From Salinicola halimionae (lineage in GTDB: Bacteria; Pseudomonadota; Gammaproteobacteria; Pseudomonadales; Halomonadaceae): a DNA stretch of 64,000 nt. Both the position numbers and the translations under genes were made by a program. Under the pieces are notes generated by a model. That model was not told the DNA's origin and did no database searches. It saw nothing but the letters and a program-made list of their open reading frames with translations. Where the stretch lies: positions 1,337,965-1,401,964 of the forward strand of contig NZ_PZJQ01000004.1 in NCBI RefSeq assembly GCF_003206065.1, in the 5' to 3' direction. The stretch's first letter is position 1. The number at the start of each line of letters is the position of its first letter. Below are positions 16,262 to 24,796 of the stretch, one piece after another.

Positions 16262-16433
16262 GAGGCAGGATGCCGCTGCGGCAAGGAGGCACCTTCAAGG
16301 ACGATGCGCACTCGCAAGGAGCGCGATCAGGGATAGCATCCAGGGATCGACAGCAGTGCAACAGGATGTTGCCGGCCCTCAAGGTTGAGACTCGACAGGA
16401 AGTCGAGCGCGAAGGGACTCGCTTCCGATTTTG
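16262..16433 (+). ncRNA. CsrB/RsmZ-like CsrA-sequestering small RNA (candidate)
   Basis: About 170 bases with nine GGA triplets (at 16268, 16285, 16299, 16318, 16331, 16344, 16364, 16398, 16415), nearly all in the contexts AGGA, AAGGA or AGGGA. Several lie in loops of small perfect hairpins: GGCA-GGA-TGCC (16264-16274), CGC-AAGGA-GCG (16313-16323), GCAAC-AGGAT-GTTGC (16358-16372), CTCGAC-AGGAA-GTCGAG (16391-16407), GCGA-AGGGAC-TCGC (16409-16422). GGA in a short loop is the CsrA/RsmA binding motif, and multi-hairpin RNAs of this size titrate CsrA. A -10 box at 16252 and a terminator at 16399-16432 frame it. Such RNAs are usually driven by GacA/UvrY and promote biofilm over motility, apt near cellulose and flagellin genes. 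Ends are estimates. Confidence 0.72.
16399..16432 (+). terminator. Terminator of the Csr-type small RNA
   Basis: Stem GAAG(T)CGAG (16399-16407, one bulged T) with CTCGCTTC (16418-16425), a 10-base loop holding the last GGA, then CGATTTT ending at 16432. It competes with the two last GGA hairpins, as CsrB-type terminator arms often do. Confidence 0.6.
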
Positions 16434-16537
16434 AATCAGTGGTTATTGTCTTCGCTCTTTTGCCCCGCCATTTTTCATCCTATTTTCCTCCCCGTCCCGA
16501 TGATCGTCGTCAGTTGCCGGCACGGACCGAAGGTTCG

Positions 16538-17227
16538 CTAGCGCGCGCCGCATCCTTTGATGATGACCTGGCACAGGAAGTCGCTGGCCGATCGAAAATC
16601 CTCGTCCCCGAGCTTTTCGCGATGCGTGATGCCGACAATCTGCGTCTCGAAGTCCGCGTAGTGCTGCGTCGCCGACCAGATCAGGAATATCAGCCAGACC
16701 GGATCCACCGGGTCCATCAGTCCACGCTCCGCCCACTGCCGGAAAACCTGAGTGCGGGCTTCCATCCATTCTTGCATGTCGCCGAAGAGCGATTCTTTCA
16801 GGAAAGGCGCCCCTTGAAGTATCTCGTTGGCGAATAGTCGTGAACTCTGGGGATGGGTCTGGCTCAGCCGCATCTTGCTGCGAATGAAGGCTTCGAGCAC
16901 TTCTGCCGGGTCATCGTCGACGCTGATATCGCTCAACATCTCGTTCCACCGCCACATCGTGCGTTCCAGCAACGTGATATAGAGTCGACGCTTGCTACCG
17001 ACATAATAGAGAACGTTCGACTTGGGTAGTCCGGCGGCGGCAGCGATCGCCTGAATACTAGCGCCACGATAACCATGCCGGGCAAAGATGTTCTCCGCGG
17101 CGTCGTGAATTCGCAGCTCATTGCGCTCCCGAACCGTCGCCTCAGAAAGATCGTGATTCACCACCGACTCCTTGCGTACATCAATCAGACTGAATTTCCG
17201 GGCCCCAGGGCTGACAACTCGATTCAT
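16538..17227 (-). CDS. TetR-family regulator, RutR-like
   Basis: 229 residues. N-terminal helix-turn-helix about 38-85 (AAENIFARHGYRGASIQAIAA, then GLPKSNVLYYVGSKRRLY). The C-terminal half has the RutR signature SRLFANEILQGAP and the IFLIWSATQHYADFETQ stretch, very close to the wording of E. coli RutR, which senses uracil and also controls purine catabolism. About 20 extra N-terminal residues precede the domain. Divergent from xdhABC-guaD; a perfect palindrome at 17359-17374 between the two starts is the expected operator. It therefore probably controls purine breakdown; the ligand (uracil, xanthine or another base) is not predictable from sequence. GAGAGG upstream supports the start. Confidence 0.85.
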   Translation of the reverse strand: MNRVVSPGARKFSLIDVRKESVVNHDLSEATVRERNELRIHDAAENIFARHGYRGASIQAIAAAAGLPKSNVLYYVGSKRRLYITLLERTMWRWNEMLSDISVDDDPAEVLEAFIRSKMRLSQTHPQSSRLFANEILQGAPFLKESLFGDMQEWMEARTQVFRQWAERGLMDPVDPVWLIFLIWSATQHYADFETQIVGITHREKLGDEDFRSASDFLCQVIIKGCGAR

Positions 17228-17358
17228 CGAGCAAACCTCTCGAGGCTTCCGGTACCGATGCTATGCTGAATCCGAGGGGTTGTCTGCCAAAGGTCCAGTT
17301 TTCGGAGCCGGCAGAGAGCACTTGCCATGCCACTCGGAATCGAGGACGCTATCTAAAG

Positions 17359-17374
17359 CTGACCGATCGGTCAG
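17359..17374. promoter_or_regulatory. Palindromic operator for the RutR-like regulator
   Basis: CTGACCGATCGGTCAG, a perfect 16-bp palindrome in the divergent TetR/xdhA gap. The RutR consensus is TTGACC-N4-GGTCAA; the TGACC-N4-GGTCA core is identical. It lies 100 bases upstream of xdhA and 131 from the TetR start, so it can serve both. Confidence 0.75.
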
Positions 17375-17474
17375 GATTTTATGACGAGCGCGTCTTTTCT
17401 ACTCGCGTATCGATGGCGACGGTATTGAATGGCGACTCTCACGATGACCAGACAATGATAACGACGGTTCCCCG

Positions 17475-18956
17475 ATGATCGAATTCTTTCTCAATGGTCA
17501 ACGTCAGCGTGTGGCGAGCACACCCGATACGAGCATTCTCGAGCTACTGCGCGGGCCGCTCGCCCTGCAAGGTACCAAAGAGGGTTGTGCTTCCGGTGAC
17601 TGCGGCGCCTGCACCGTGGCCATCGCCCATCCGCAAGAAGGCCAATGGAAAAACCTGCCGCTGGCATACCGCACCGCCAATGCCTGCATTACGCCGGCGC
17701 ACCAGCTTCAGGGCGCGCACCTGATCACCATTGAGGGACTCGCCCGGGGCGATGCGCTGCATCCGGCGCAAGCGTCGATGGTGGCCTGTCATGGCAGCCA
17801 GTGCGGCTTTTGCACCCCGGGCATCGTAATGTCGCTGTTCGCGCTGCACGAGCAGCAGCGCACGGCCGCGAGCCAACCCCTGGATGCCCATCGGCTGGAA
17901 GCGGCCCTGGGCGGCAACCTCTGTCGTTGCACCGGTTATCGCCCGATTAGGGATGCCGCCTTGAGCATGAACGACCATCCCGACACTCGCCCGCCCTGGG
18001 CCAATGATCCGACGCTCGAGAGCGAGCTTCATGGCTTGTCACAGAGCGTGGTTAGCGAGAGCGAAAACCAGGGCGGCTATCAGACCCCGACGACGTTGGC
18101 GGAGCTCATCATCGCGATGCAGCGCCATCCCGAAGCGTCGCTGGTGGCTGGTGCCACCGATCTGTGGCTCGACGTGACTCAGCGGCTAGCGCGGTTCGAC
18201 ACACTCATCGATCTTCGCCAGGTCGAAGAGCTCCGCCAGATCGCAGAGACCGCCGAGGGCTGGTGGATCGGCGCCGCAGTGACCTACCGCGAATGGGAAC
18301 CGCTACTGGCCGAGCACTACCCGGGGTTTGCGCATCTGCTGACTCGGCTGGGATCGGCCCAGATTCGCAACCGCGCCACCGTCGGGGGCAATATTGCCAA
18401 TGCCTCGCCAATTGGCGACACACCGCCGGTGCTGCTGACGCTGGATGCCAGACTGCGCCTGGCCGGCCCCGAGGGCGTGCGCGAATTGCCCCTCGAATCG
18501 TTCTTCCTGGACTACAAGAGGACCGCACTCGAGCCCGACGAATGCATCGTCGCCATCTATATGCCCAAACCCCAGCCCGATCATGAGCTGAGAGTATGGA
18601 AGCTCTCCAAGCGGCGTGAAGACGATATCTCGACACTGCTGGGCGCTTTCCGCTGGCGATTGAGAGACGGCGTTCTGACAGACGTGCGGATAGCTTACGG
18701 AGGCATGGCGGCGGTTCCGCTACGTGTCACAGCCGTCGAAGACGCGCTGGAAGGCCAGACGCCCGGCGAGGACGCCTTCGAGATCGCCAAGCAGGTGCTA
18801 CGAGATTCGCTCACGCCCATGAGCGATGCCCGAGGCTCTCGCGAGTATCGCCTCACCGCCGCGATCAATTTGCTCGAACGCTGGCGGCTGACGCTGGCCA
18901 GGGCCGACTCGAACGCTCCGACGCCGGAGGTGGCTCTCGATGCGTACGCTCACTAA
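17475..18956 (+). CDS. xdhA: Xanthine dehydrogenase small subunit (2Fe-2S and FAD)
   Basis: Electron-transfer subunit of the enzyme that oxidises hypoxanthine and xanthine to urate. 493 residues: plant-type ferredoxin domain 1-80 (EGCASGDCGACTV cluster ligands), second [2Fe-2S] domain about 85-155 (CGFCTPG and CRCTGYRPI), FAD-binding domain about 200-380 (VAGATDLWLDV and the GGNIANASPIGDTPP flavin motif), CO dehydrogenase flavoprotein C-terminal domain to about 480. All expected Cys residues are present. It overlaps xdhB by 17 bases. Transcription probably starts near the palindromic operator upstream. Confidence 0.94.
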   Translation: MIEFFLNGQRQRVASTPDTSILELLRGPLALQGTKEGCASGDCGACTVAIAHPQEGQWKNLPLAYRTANACITPAHQLQGAHLITIEGLARGDALHPAQASMVACHGSQCGFCTPGIVMSLFALHEQQRTAASQPLDAHRLEAALGGNLCRCTGYRPIRDAALSMNDHPDTRPPWANDPTLESELHGLSQSVVSESENQGGYQTPTTLAELIIAMQRHPEASLVAGATDLWLDVTQRLARFDTLIDLRQVEELRQIAETAEGWWIGAAVTYREWEPLLAEHYPGFAHLLTRLGSAQIRNRATVGGNIANASPIGDTPPVLLTLDARLRLAGPEGVRELPLESFFLDYKRTALEPDECIVAIYMPKPQPDHELRVWKLSKRREDDISTLLGAFRWRLRDGVLTDVRIAYGGMAAVPLRVTAVEDALEGQTPGEDAFEIAKQVLRDSLTPMSDARGSREYRLTAAINLLERWRLTLARADSNAPTPEVALDAYAH

Positions 18957-21501
18957 ACGACTATTCAAGGCCTCGCGCGGCGCATCAAAAAACACCAAGG
19001 CCGGCAGTGGCGAGCCGACAGAAGCGACTGCGTCCGAAGCTTCGCTGGAATCCCGAATCGAAGGCGAGTTATCGGACACGGGACAGGAACTCGGCCGTCT
19101 CGAAGGCGACGAACCGGTCGCACGCGATACGGTTAAGCCGTCCCCTGGGCCAAATGGCTCCCGACATGCGCAGGCCCACGAAAGCGGCATCAAGCATGTC
19201 ACCGGGCGCGCCCGCTATATCGACGACCTGCCTGCGCCATACGGCACGCTGCATGCCATGGTGGGGCTTAGCGACGTGGCCCACGGCCGCGTGACGCGGC
19301 TCGACCTGAGCAAGGTTCTGGAGATGCCTGGCGTCGTCGACGTGATCACCGCACAGCATATCCCCGGGCATCGCGATATCGGCCCGGTGTTCCCCGGCGA
19401 TCCGATGTTCGCGGATGAGACAGTGAGCTACGTCGGGCAACCGCTGTTCGCCGTGGCCGCCAATAGTTATGCGGAAGCACGTCGCGCCATCCTAGCGGCC
19501 GTCGTCGAGATCGAGCCGCTCTTGCCCAGATTCGATCCGATTGCCGCCGCCGCTGCCGGCGAATTCGTGCGCCCGACTCACGTTCAGGTCAGCGGTGATT
19601 GGCAGCAGGCGCTGGAGGGTGCCTCACACGTGCTCGAAGCCGAGCAGTTCGTCGGTGGTCAGGAACATTTCTATCTCGAGGGCCAGGCCTGTCTGGTCAT
19701 ACCCAGCGAGGACGAAGGCGTCATCGTCTATACCTCCAATCAGCATCCCAGCGAGACCCAAAAGCTGGTCGCTGAAGTGCTCGATATTCCGTTCCATGCG
19801 GTAACGGTGGAAAATCGGCGCATGGGCGGCGGTTTCGGCGGCAAGGAAACCCAGGCAGCGCCCTGGGCGTGCATGGCAGCCCTGTTGGCACGCCGGACCG
19901 GACGAGCAATACGCCTACGCCTGCCGCGCGCCGAAGACACACGCGCCACCGGCAAAAGGCATCCGTTTCACAATCGTTATCGTCTGGGTTTCGACAATGA
20001 CGGCGTGATCGTCGGCGGCGACATTACGTTGATCGGCGACTGTGGGCATTCGCCGGACCTATCGGAAGCGGTGGTCGATCGCGCCATGTTTCATGCCGAT
20101 AACGCCTACTCGCTAGGCGCGGCTAGGGTGACGGGGCATCGAGCCCGCACCCATACTGCTTCAAATACCGCCTTTCGCGGCTTCGGTGGCCCCCAGGGGA
20201 TGATGATCGTCGAGCTGGCGATGGACGATATCGCCCGCCATGTTGGCGAAGACCCGTTGACCGTTCGCAAACGCAATCTCTATCGCCAAGGGCGCGATAC
20301 CACGCACTATGGTCAGCATGTCGACCAGCACCCGTTGATGGTAGAAATCATCGCGCGTCTGGAACGTAGCAGTAATTACTGGCAGCGACGAGACGAGATC
20401 CGTGAGTTCAACCGTCAGAGCGCCATCATCAAGCGCGGCCTGGCGCTGACGCCGGTCAAGTTCGGCATTTCGTTCACCGCCAAGCATCTCAACCAGGCCG
20501 GTGCCCTGCTCCACGTCTACACTGACGGCAGCGTGATGATCAATCACGGCGGCACCGAAATGGGACAGGGGCTGCATACCAAGGTGTGTCAGGTCATCGC
20601 CCGTGAGCTCGGCATCGATTTCGAATCGGTACGGATCAGCGCTACCCGTACCGATAAGGTGCCCAACACCTCGCCCACCGCGGCTTCCAGCGGCGCCGAT
20701 CTGAACGGCATGGCCGCTCGCGATGCTGCCAGCCAGATCCGCCAGCGTCTATTCGACTTCGCCGCCGAGCATTTTTTCCAAGGTCAGCAATCGGGTGGCG
20801 GAGACATGCGGCTGGAAGACGGTGAGCTGATTGCCGGCCACGCCGAGGGCGAACGCCGTATCGCCTGGGGTGATCTGGTACAAGCCGCCTATCTCGGCCG
20901 GGTCTCGCTATCGGCGACCGGCTTCTATTCCACGCCGCTGATTCACTACGACCGTGATCGCGGGCAGGGGCGGCCATTCTATTACTTCGCCTACGGCGCG
21001 TCGGTCAGCGAGGTCAGTGTCGATACGCTGAGCGGCGAGTACCGGGTCGAGCGCGTCGATATCCTTCATGACGTCGGCGACTCGCTCAACCCGGCGATCG
21101 ATTTGGGCCAGGTCGAAGGCGGTTTCATCCAGGGCCTGGGCTGGCTGACCAGCGAGGAGCTGAAGTGGAACGATGACGGCCGCCTGCTCACCGACGGCCC
21201 CGCCACCTACAAGATCCCGACCTTCGGCGATCTGCCACCGATCTTCAATGTCGAACTGCTCGAGGGACATCCCAACTCCCAGGCCAGCATCTATCGCTCC
21301 AAGGCGGTGGGCGAGCCGCCGTTCATGCTCGGCATTTCCGTGTGGTCGGCACTGCGCGACGCGCTATCGAGTCTCACCGACTATCGCGTCAGCCCGACAC
21401 TGGATACTCCGGCCACGCCGGAACGAGTGCTGATGGCCGCCGAAGCATTGCGCGTCGGAGAGTGGAACGCCAGAAAGTCGAGCGCCGGAGCGTCACGATG
21501 A
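18940..21501 (+). CDS. xdhB: Xanthine dehydrogenase large (molybdopterin) subunit
   Basis: 853 residues, catalytic subunit. The family body begins near residue 70 (AHESGIKHVTGRARYIDDLP). Molybdenum-site motifs follow: GGGFGGKE near 290 (Gln/Gly loop by Mo), FRGFGGPQG near 411, and the C-terminal AVGEPPFMLG with the base-providing Glu. The first 65 or so residues (Ser/Thr/Glu-rich, with KASRGASKNTKAG) have no counterpart in typical XdhB and look disordered. The start codon lies within the end of xdhA, so an internal start is possible but none has a better site. It needs MoCo maturation by XdhC; modABC next door supplies molybdate. Confidence 0.94.
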   Translation: MRTLTKRLFKASRGASKNTKAGSGEPTEATASEASLESRIEGELSDTGQELGRLEGDEPVARDTVKPSPGPNGSRHAQAHESGIKHVTGRARYIDDLPAPYGTLHAMVGLSDVAHGRVTRLDLSKVLEMPGVVDVITAQHIPGHRDIGPVFPGDPMFADETVSYVGQPLFAVAANSYAEARRAILAAVVEIEPLLPRFDPIAAAAAGEFVRPTHVQVSGDWQQALEGASHVLEAEQFVGGQEHFYLEGQACLVIPSEDEGVIVYTSNQHPSETQKLVAEVLDIPFHAVTVENRRMGGGFGGKETQAAPWACMAALLARRTGRAIRLRLPRAEDTRATGKRHPFHNRYRLGFDNDGVIVGGDITLIGDCGHSPDLSEAVVDRAMFHADNAYSLGAARVTGHRARTHTASNTAFRGFGGPQGMMIVELAMDDIARHVGEDPLTVRKRNLYRQGRDTTHYGQHVDQHPLMVEIIARLERSSNYWQRRDEIREFNRQSAIIKRGLALTPVKFGISFTAKHLNQAGALLHVYTDGSVMINHGGTEMGQGLHTKVCQVIARELGIDFESVRISATRTDKVPNTSPTAASSGADLNGMAARDAASQIRQRLFDFAAEHFFQGQQSGGGDMRLEDGELIAGHAEGERRIAWGDLVQAAYLGRVSLSATGFYSTPLIHYDRDRGQGRPFYYFAYGASVSEVSVDTLSGEYRVERVDILHDVGDSLNPAIDLGQVEGGFIQGLGWLTSEELKWNDDGRLLTDGPATYKIPTFGDLPPIFNVELLEGHPNSQASIYRSKAVGEPPFMLGISVWSALRDALSSLTDYRVSPTLDTPATPERVLMAAEALRVGEWNARKSSAGASR

Positions 21502-22478
21502 GCACTTGCGACTCTATCGAAGTCCTGGCCGGCCGCGAAAGCTGGCATGCCGCGCTTCATCGACTGCAGGAGAGCGCGACGCCCCACGTGTTGGCCAGCG
21601 TGGTCGGCGCTGCCGGCTCGACCCCGCGCGAGCCCGGCGCCAAGCTGATCGTCACTGTGAGGGAGGTCGTCGATACTCTGGGCGGCGGGCACTTCGAGCA
21701 GCAGGTGATCGAGACGGCCCGCCAGCATCTGGCGGCACCCCCTGTGTCGTCAAATACCTACCTCGAGGCGTTTCCGCTGGGTGGTCGCTCCGGCCAGTGT
21801 TGCGGCGGCTTCGTCCACGTGCTGCTCGAAGTGTTCTCCGGTGCCGAAGGCCACCTGACGCTATTCGGTGCGGGGCATGTCGGTCGGGCGCTGGTCGAGC
21901 TACTCGCGCCGTTACCCTGGCGCATCGACTGGTACGACAGCCGGCCCGAGGCATTTCCTGGCCTGAACGATCGCTCGGGCGATCGTGAGGATCATCACGA
22001 GAGCTACCCTGCCCGCATTCAACCGATGGCTTTGACGCCAGACGCCGAGGGCATTGATCGCGCCGTGGCGGCGATTCCGACAGAGAGTCACGTGCTGGTG
22101 ATGACCCATGACCATGCGCAGGACCGCGCGCTGATCGCGGCGTTGCTATCTCCTCAACATTCGGGGCGCGAGGATTCGAAGACCATCGGCCTGATCGGTT
22201 CGAAGAGCAAATGGGCCGGCTTCCGCTCCCGCCTGGCCGCCGCCGGGTTCGATGACGCTGCGCTGGCCCGGGTTCGTTGCCCGATTGGCCTGGGTACGAC
22301 TGAGTCCAAACGCCCGCACGAGATCGCGATCAGCGTTGCCGCCGAGTTGCTTGTCCAGCAGCAACCTTCGAGCAAACCGGCACAGCGTGGCGCCGCGCCG
22401 GAGACCCTACGCAACGTCTTTTCCTCCTCCGAACCTGTCGAGAGCGCCTCATTCGTCAACGATCCCGCTAGAGAGTGA
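21498..22478 (+). CDS. xdhC: Xanthine dehydrogenase accessory protein XdhC
   Basis: Binds molybdenum cofactor and delivers its sulfurated form to XdhB. 326 residues. N-terminal XdhC/CoxI domain with the GSTPREPGAK motif and the Cys pair in GGRSGQCCGGF, then a Rossmann-type domain (FGAGHVGRALVELL near 117-130), and a C-terminal region with the IGLIGSKSKWAGF and CPIGLG motifs of the family. The start at 21498 makes an ATGA overlap with xdhB; an earlier in-frame ATG at 21342 would run 53 codons inside xdhB. The C-terminal 40 residues are low complexity. Confidence 0.93.
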   Translation: MSTCDSIEVLAGRESWHAALHRLQESATPHVLASVVGAAGSTPREPGAKLIVTVREVVDTLGGGHFEQQVIETARQHLAAPPVSSNTYLEAFPLGGRSGQCCGGFVHVLLEVFSGAEGHLTLFGAGHVGRALVELLAPLPWRIDWYDSRPEAFPGLNDRSGDREDHHESYPARIQPMALTPDAEGIDRAVAAIPTESHVLVMTHDHAQDRALIAALLSPQHSGREDSKTIGLIGSKSKWAGFRSRLAAAGFDDAALARVRCPIGLGTTESKRPHEIAISVAAELLVQQQPSSKPAQRGAAPETLRNVFSSSEPVESASFVNDPARE

Positions 22479-22480
22479 CC

Positions 22481-23803
22481 ATGAATACTCACCAACGCCT
22501 GCTTCGCGGCCCCCTGTTCACCTGCCTCGACGACCCCGGCGAAGAAGCCACGCCGCTAGCCGGCACCATGCGGTATCTGGAGGACGGTGCAATCTGGATC
22601 GTCGACGGGCATATTCAGGCTGTCGAGCCTTTCGATGCCCTGCTCGACCAGCTGCCGCCCGGGATCGAGATCGTCGATTACCGCGACAAGTTGATGATGC
22701 CGGGCTTCATCGATAGCCATGTGCACTACGTTCAGCTCGACATCATGGCGTCCTACGGCCGCGAACTGCTCGACTGGCTCAACGACTACACCTTTCCCGC
22801 CGAATGCCGGTTTGCCGATGCTGCTTATGCCCAGGCCGGTGCCGAGCGCTTCCTGGACGAGATGCTGCGCGTCGGTACTACCACCGCCCAGGTGTTCTGC
22901 TCCTCGCACCCGGTCTCGGTCGACAGCTTCTTCAGTGCCGCTCACCGCCGCCAGCTACGCATGATCGCCGGCAAGGTACTGATGGACCGGAACGCGCCGG
23001 ATGTCCTGACCGACGATACGCTGGGCGGCGTACGCGACAGCGAACGTCTGATCGCCGATTGGCACGGCCGCGGTCGTCTCGGTTACACCCTGACGCCGCG
23101 TTTCGCGCCGACCTCCACCCGTGAACAGCTCGACGCCGTGGGCGGCGTGTTGAATAACGCCCCCGACCTCTATCTGCAGACCCATCTGTCGGAGAATCGC
23201 AGCGAAGTCGCGTGGGTCGCGGAACTGTTCCCCGAAAGCCGGGACTATCTCGACGTCTACGAGCGCTACGGTCTGGTCGGTCCACGCAGCACCTTCGCCC
23301 ATGGCATTCATCTGAATGGCGATCAACGTCATCGTTTGGCTCAGCGTGGCGCCAATATCGCCTTCTGTCCGACATCGAATCTGTTTCTGGGGAGCGGGCT
23401 GATGGACCGTCTGGCGTGTCGTGATGCGGGTCTGACCACATCGCTGGCCAGCGATGTCGGCGGCGGCACCTCACTCTCCGGCCTCGGCACGCTACAAGGT
23501 GCCTACCAGGTCGGCGCGCTACTCGGCCAGGCGTTGACCGGATGGCAAGGTTTTTACCGTCTCACGCTCGGCAACGCGCGGGCTTTGCACCTGGCCGACA
23601 GAATCGGCAGCCTTCAGTCGGGTTTCGAAGCGGATATCGTCGTTCTCGATCCGAACGCGACCCCGCTGATGGCACGCCGCCTGTCCCAGACCTCGATATT
23701 GGCGGAGCGCCTGTTCGCAATGATGATGCTGGGCGATGACCGCACGGTGGCGGCAACCTGGGCTAACGGTCGCCGGGTTCACGACCGTGACGCGGCACCG
23801 TGA
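22481..23803 (+). CDS. guaD: Guanine deaminase
   Basis: Zinc amidohydrolase converting guanine to xanthine, the substrate of XdhAB just upstream. 440 residues. Metal motifs of the superfamily: SHVHY after PGFID near residues 78-85, THLSENRSEV near 233, AHGIHL near 273 and the SDVGGGTSLS Asp near 323. The start at 22481 has GAGAG six bases ahead; a GTG at 22475 overlapping the xdhC stop would add two residues. Last gene of xdhABC-guaD. Together with the operon it gives guanine to xanthine to urate; no uricase is seen in the window. Confidence 0.94.
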   Translation: MNTHQRLLRGPLFTCLDDPGEEATPLAGTMRYLEDGAIWIVDGHIQAVEPFDALLDQLPPGIEIVDYRDKLMMPGFIDSHVHYVQLDIMASYGRELLDWLNDYTFPAECRFADAAYAQAGAERFLDEMLRVGTTTAQVFCSSHPVSVDSFFSAAHRRQLRMIAGKVLMDRNAPDVLTDDTLGGVRDSERLIADWHGRGRLGYTLTPRFAPTSTREQLDAVGGVLNNAPDLYLQTHLSENRSEVAWVAELFPESRDYLDVYERYGLVGPRSTFAHGIHLNGDQRHRLAQRGANIAFCPTSNLFLGSGLMDRLACRDAGLTTSLASDVGGGTSLSGLGTLQGAYQVGALLGQALTGWQGFYRLTLGNARALHLADRIGSLQSGFEADIVVLDPNATPLMARRLSQTSILAERLFAMMMLGDDRTVAATWANGRRVHDRDAAP

Positions 23804-23830
23804 CCGCTTCGTGACGATGATGGGACGAGC

Positions 23831-24796
23831 TTATCCGTTGGCCGTCTCCGGCAACGGATAGCGGCGGCTCGATGGACCGGCCTTGATCACCTGACCCGGC
23901 ACTTCATGGCCGATCATTCCCGGTAACAGCTCGGCGGCAGCGAGCAGGCGTTCGAGATCCACACCGGTATCGACACCCATCTGCTCGAACATGTGGACCA
24001 GGTCCTCTGTGCAGACGTTGCCGGTCGCTCCCGGGGCGAAGGGACAGCCGCCCAGGCCACCCAACGAGGCATCGAATCGGGTGATGCCGTGCTGCCATGC
24101 TACCAGCGCGTTGGCCAGCCCCATCCCGCGCGTGTTGTGCACATGGAGCGTTACCGGCAACCACGGCCATCGGCTCAATGTTTCTCGGCAGAGATCCGCG
24201 ACCTGGCGCGGGTTGGCCATGCCGGTGGTGTCGCACAGCGAAATCCCCTGCACGCCCAGTGCCAACAGCTTCTCGGTAATCCAGAGCACCCGCTTGAAGG
24301 GAACGTCACCCTCGAACGGGCAACCAAATGCCGTCGAGATCGAGGCGTTGACGAATACGCCACTCCCCTTGGTGATCTCGAGAATATGGGCGAAGCGTTC
24401 GAGCGACTGCTCCGCCGTCATGCGCAGATTGGCACGACCATGGCTGTCGCTGGCGGACAGCACCAGATTGATCTCGTCAACGCCGCAGGCCAAGGCACGC
24501 TCGGCGCCCTTCTCGTTGGGCACCAACACGACATAGTCGACACCGGCGACCCGTTCGATGCCATGCATGACCTCCTCGGCATCTCGCAGGTTGGGAATCG
24601 CCTTGGGCGAGGTAAATGACGTCGTCTCGATCTTCGCCAGGCCAGTGCGGGACAGCGCATCGATCAGCCGAATTTTCTCCTCCGTCGGCACGAATCGCGA
24701 TTCGATCTGCAGACCGTCTCGTGGTGCGACATCATTGATGGTGACGCGGGACCGCTTTGTGGTCCGATTCACCGAGTCGATTATCTGATCAGCCAT
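23831..24796 (-). CDS. HMG-CoA lyase family aldolase
   Basis: Cleaves a branched 3-hydroxyacyl-CoA (3-hydroxy-3-methylglutaryl-CoA or a related citramalyl-type substrate) to acetyl-CoA plus a ketoacid. 321 residues in a TIM barrel: NDVAPRDGLQIE near 22-33 carries the catalytic Arg-Asp; LHVHNTRGMG the metal-binding His pair; GLGGCPFAPGATGNV the signature loop with the catalytic Cys. All are present, so the enzyme should be active. Its ATG overlaps the stop of the upstream CoA-transferase by one base, so activation and cleavage are coupled. HMG-CoA is the default substrate, but the CoA-transferase partner suggests a free diacid as the growth substrate. Confidence 0.88.
   Translation of the reverse strand: MADQIIDSVNRTTKRSRVTINDVAPRDGLQIESRFVPTEEKIRLIDALSRTGLAKIETTSFTSPKAIPNLRDAEEVMHGIERVAGVDYVVLVPNEKGAERALACGVDEINLVLSASDSHGRANLRMTAEQSLERFAHILEITKGSGVFVNASISTAFGCPFEGDVPFKRVLWITEKLLALGVQGISLCDTTGMANPRQVADLCRETLSRWPWLPVTLHVHNTRGMGLANALVAWQHGITRFDASLGGLGGCPFAPGATGNVCTEDLVHMFEQMGVDTGVDLERLLAAAELLPGMIGHEVPGQVIKAGPSSRRYPLPETANG
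23832..23860. repeat. Inverted repeat at the guaD/lyase convergence
   Basis: TATCCGTTG (23832-23840) and CAACGGATA (23852-23860), perfect 9-bp arms whose 11-base loop can itself pair (GCCG/CGGC). It overlaps the end of the lyase gene between two convergent genes. No T run, so terminator function is uncertain. Confidence 0.4.

Larger units (their letters stand above)
16136..16537 (+). other. modC to TetR gap, protein-free
   Basis: 402 bases between convergent modC and the TetR gene. Open frames here have no ribosome sites and no recognisable protein character. The middle is occupied by the Csr-type RNA candidate; the flanks (16136-16250 and 16434-16537) show nothing else firm. Confidence 0.7.
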
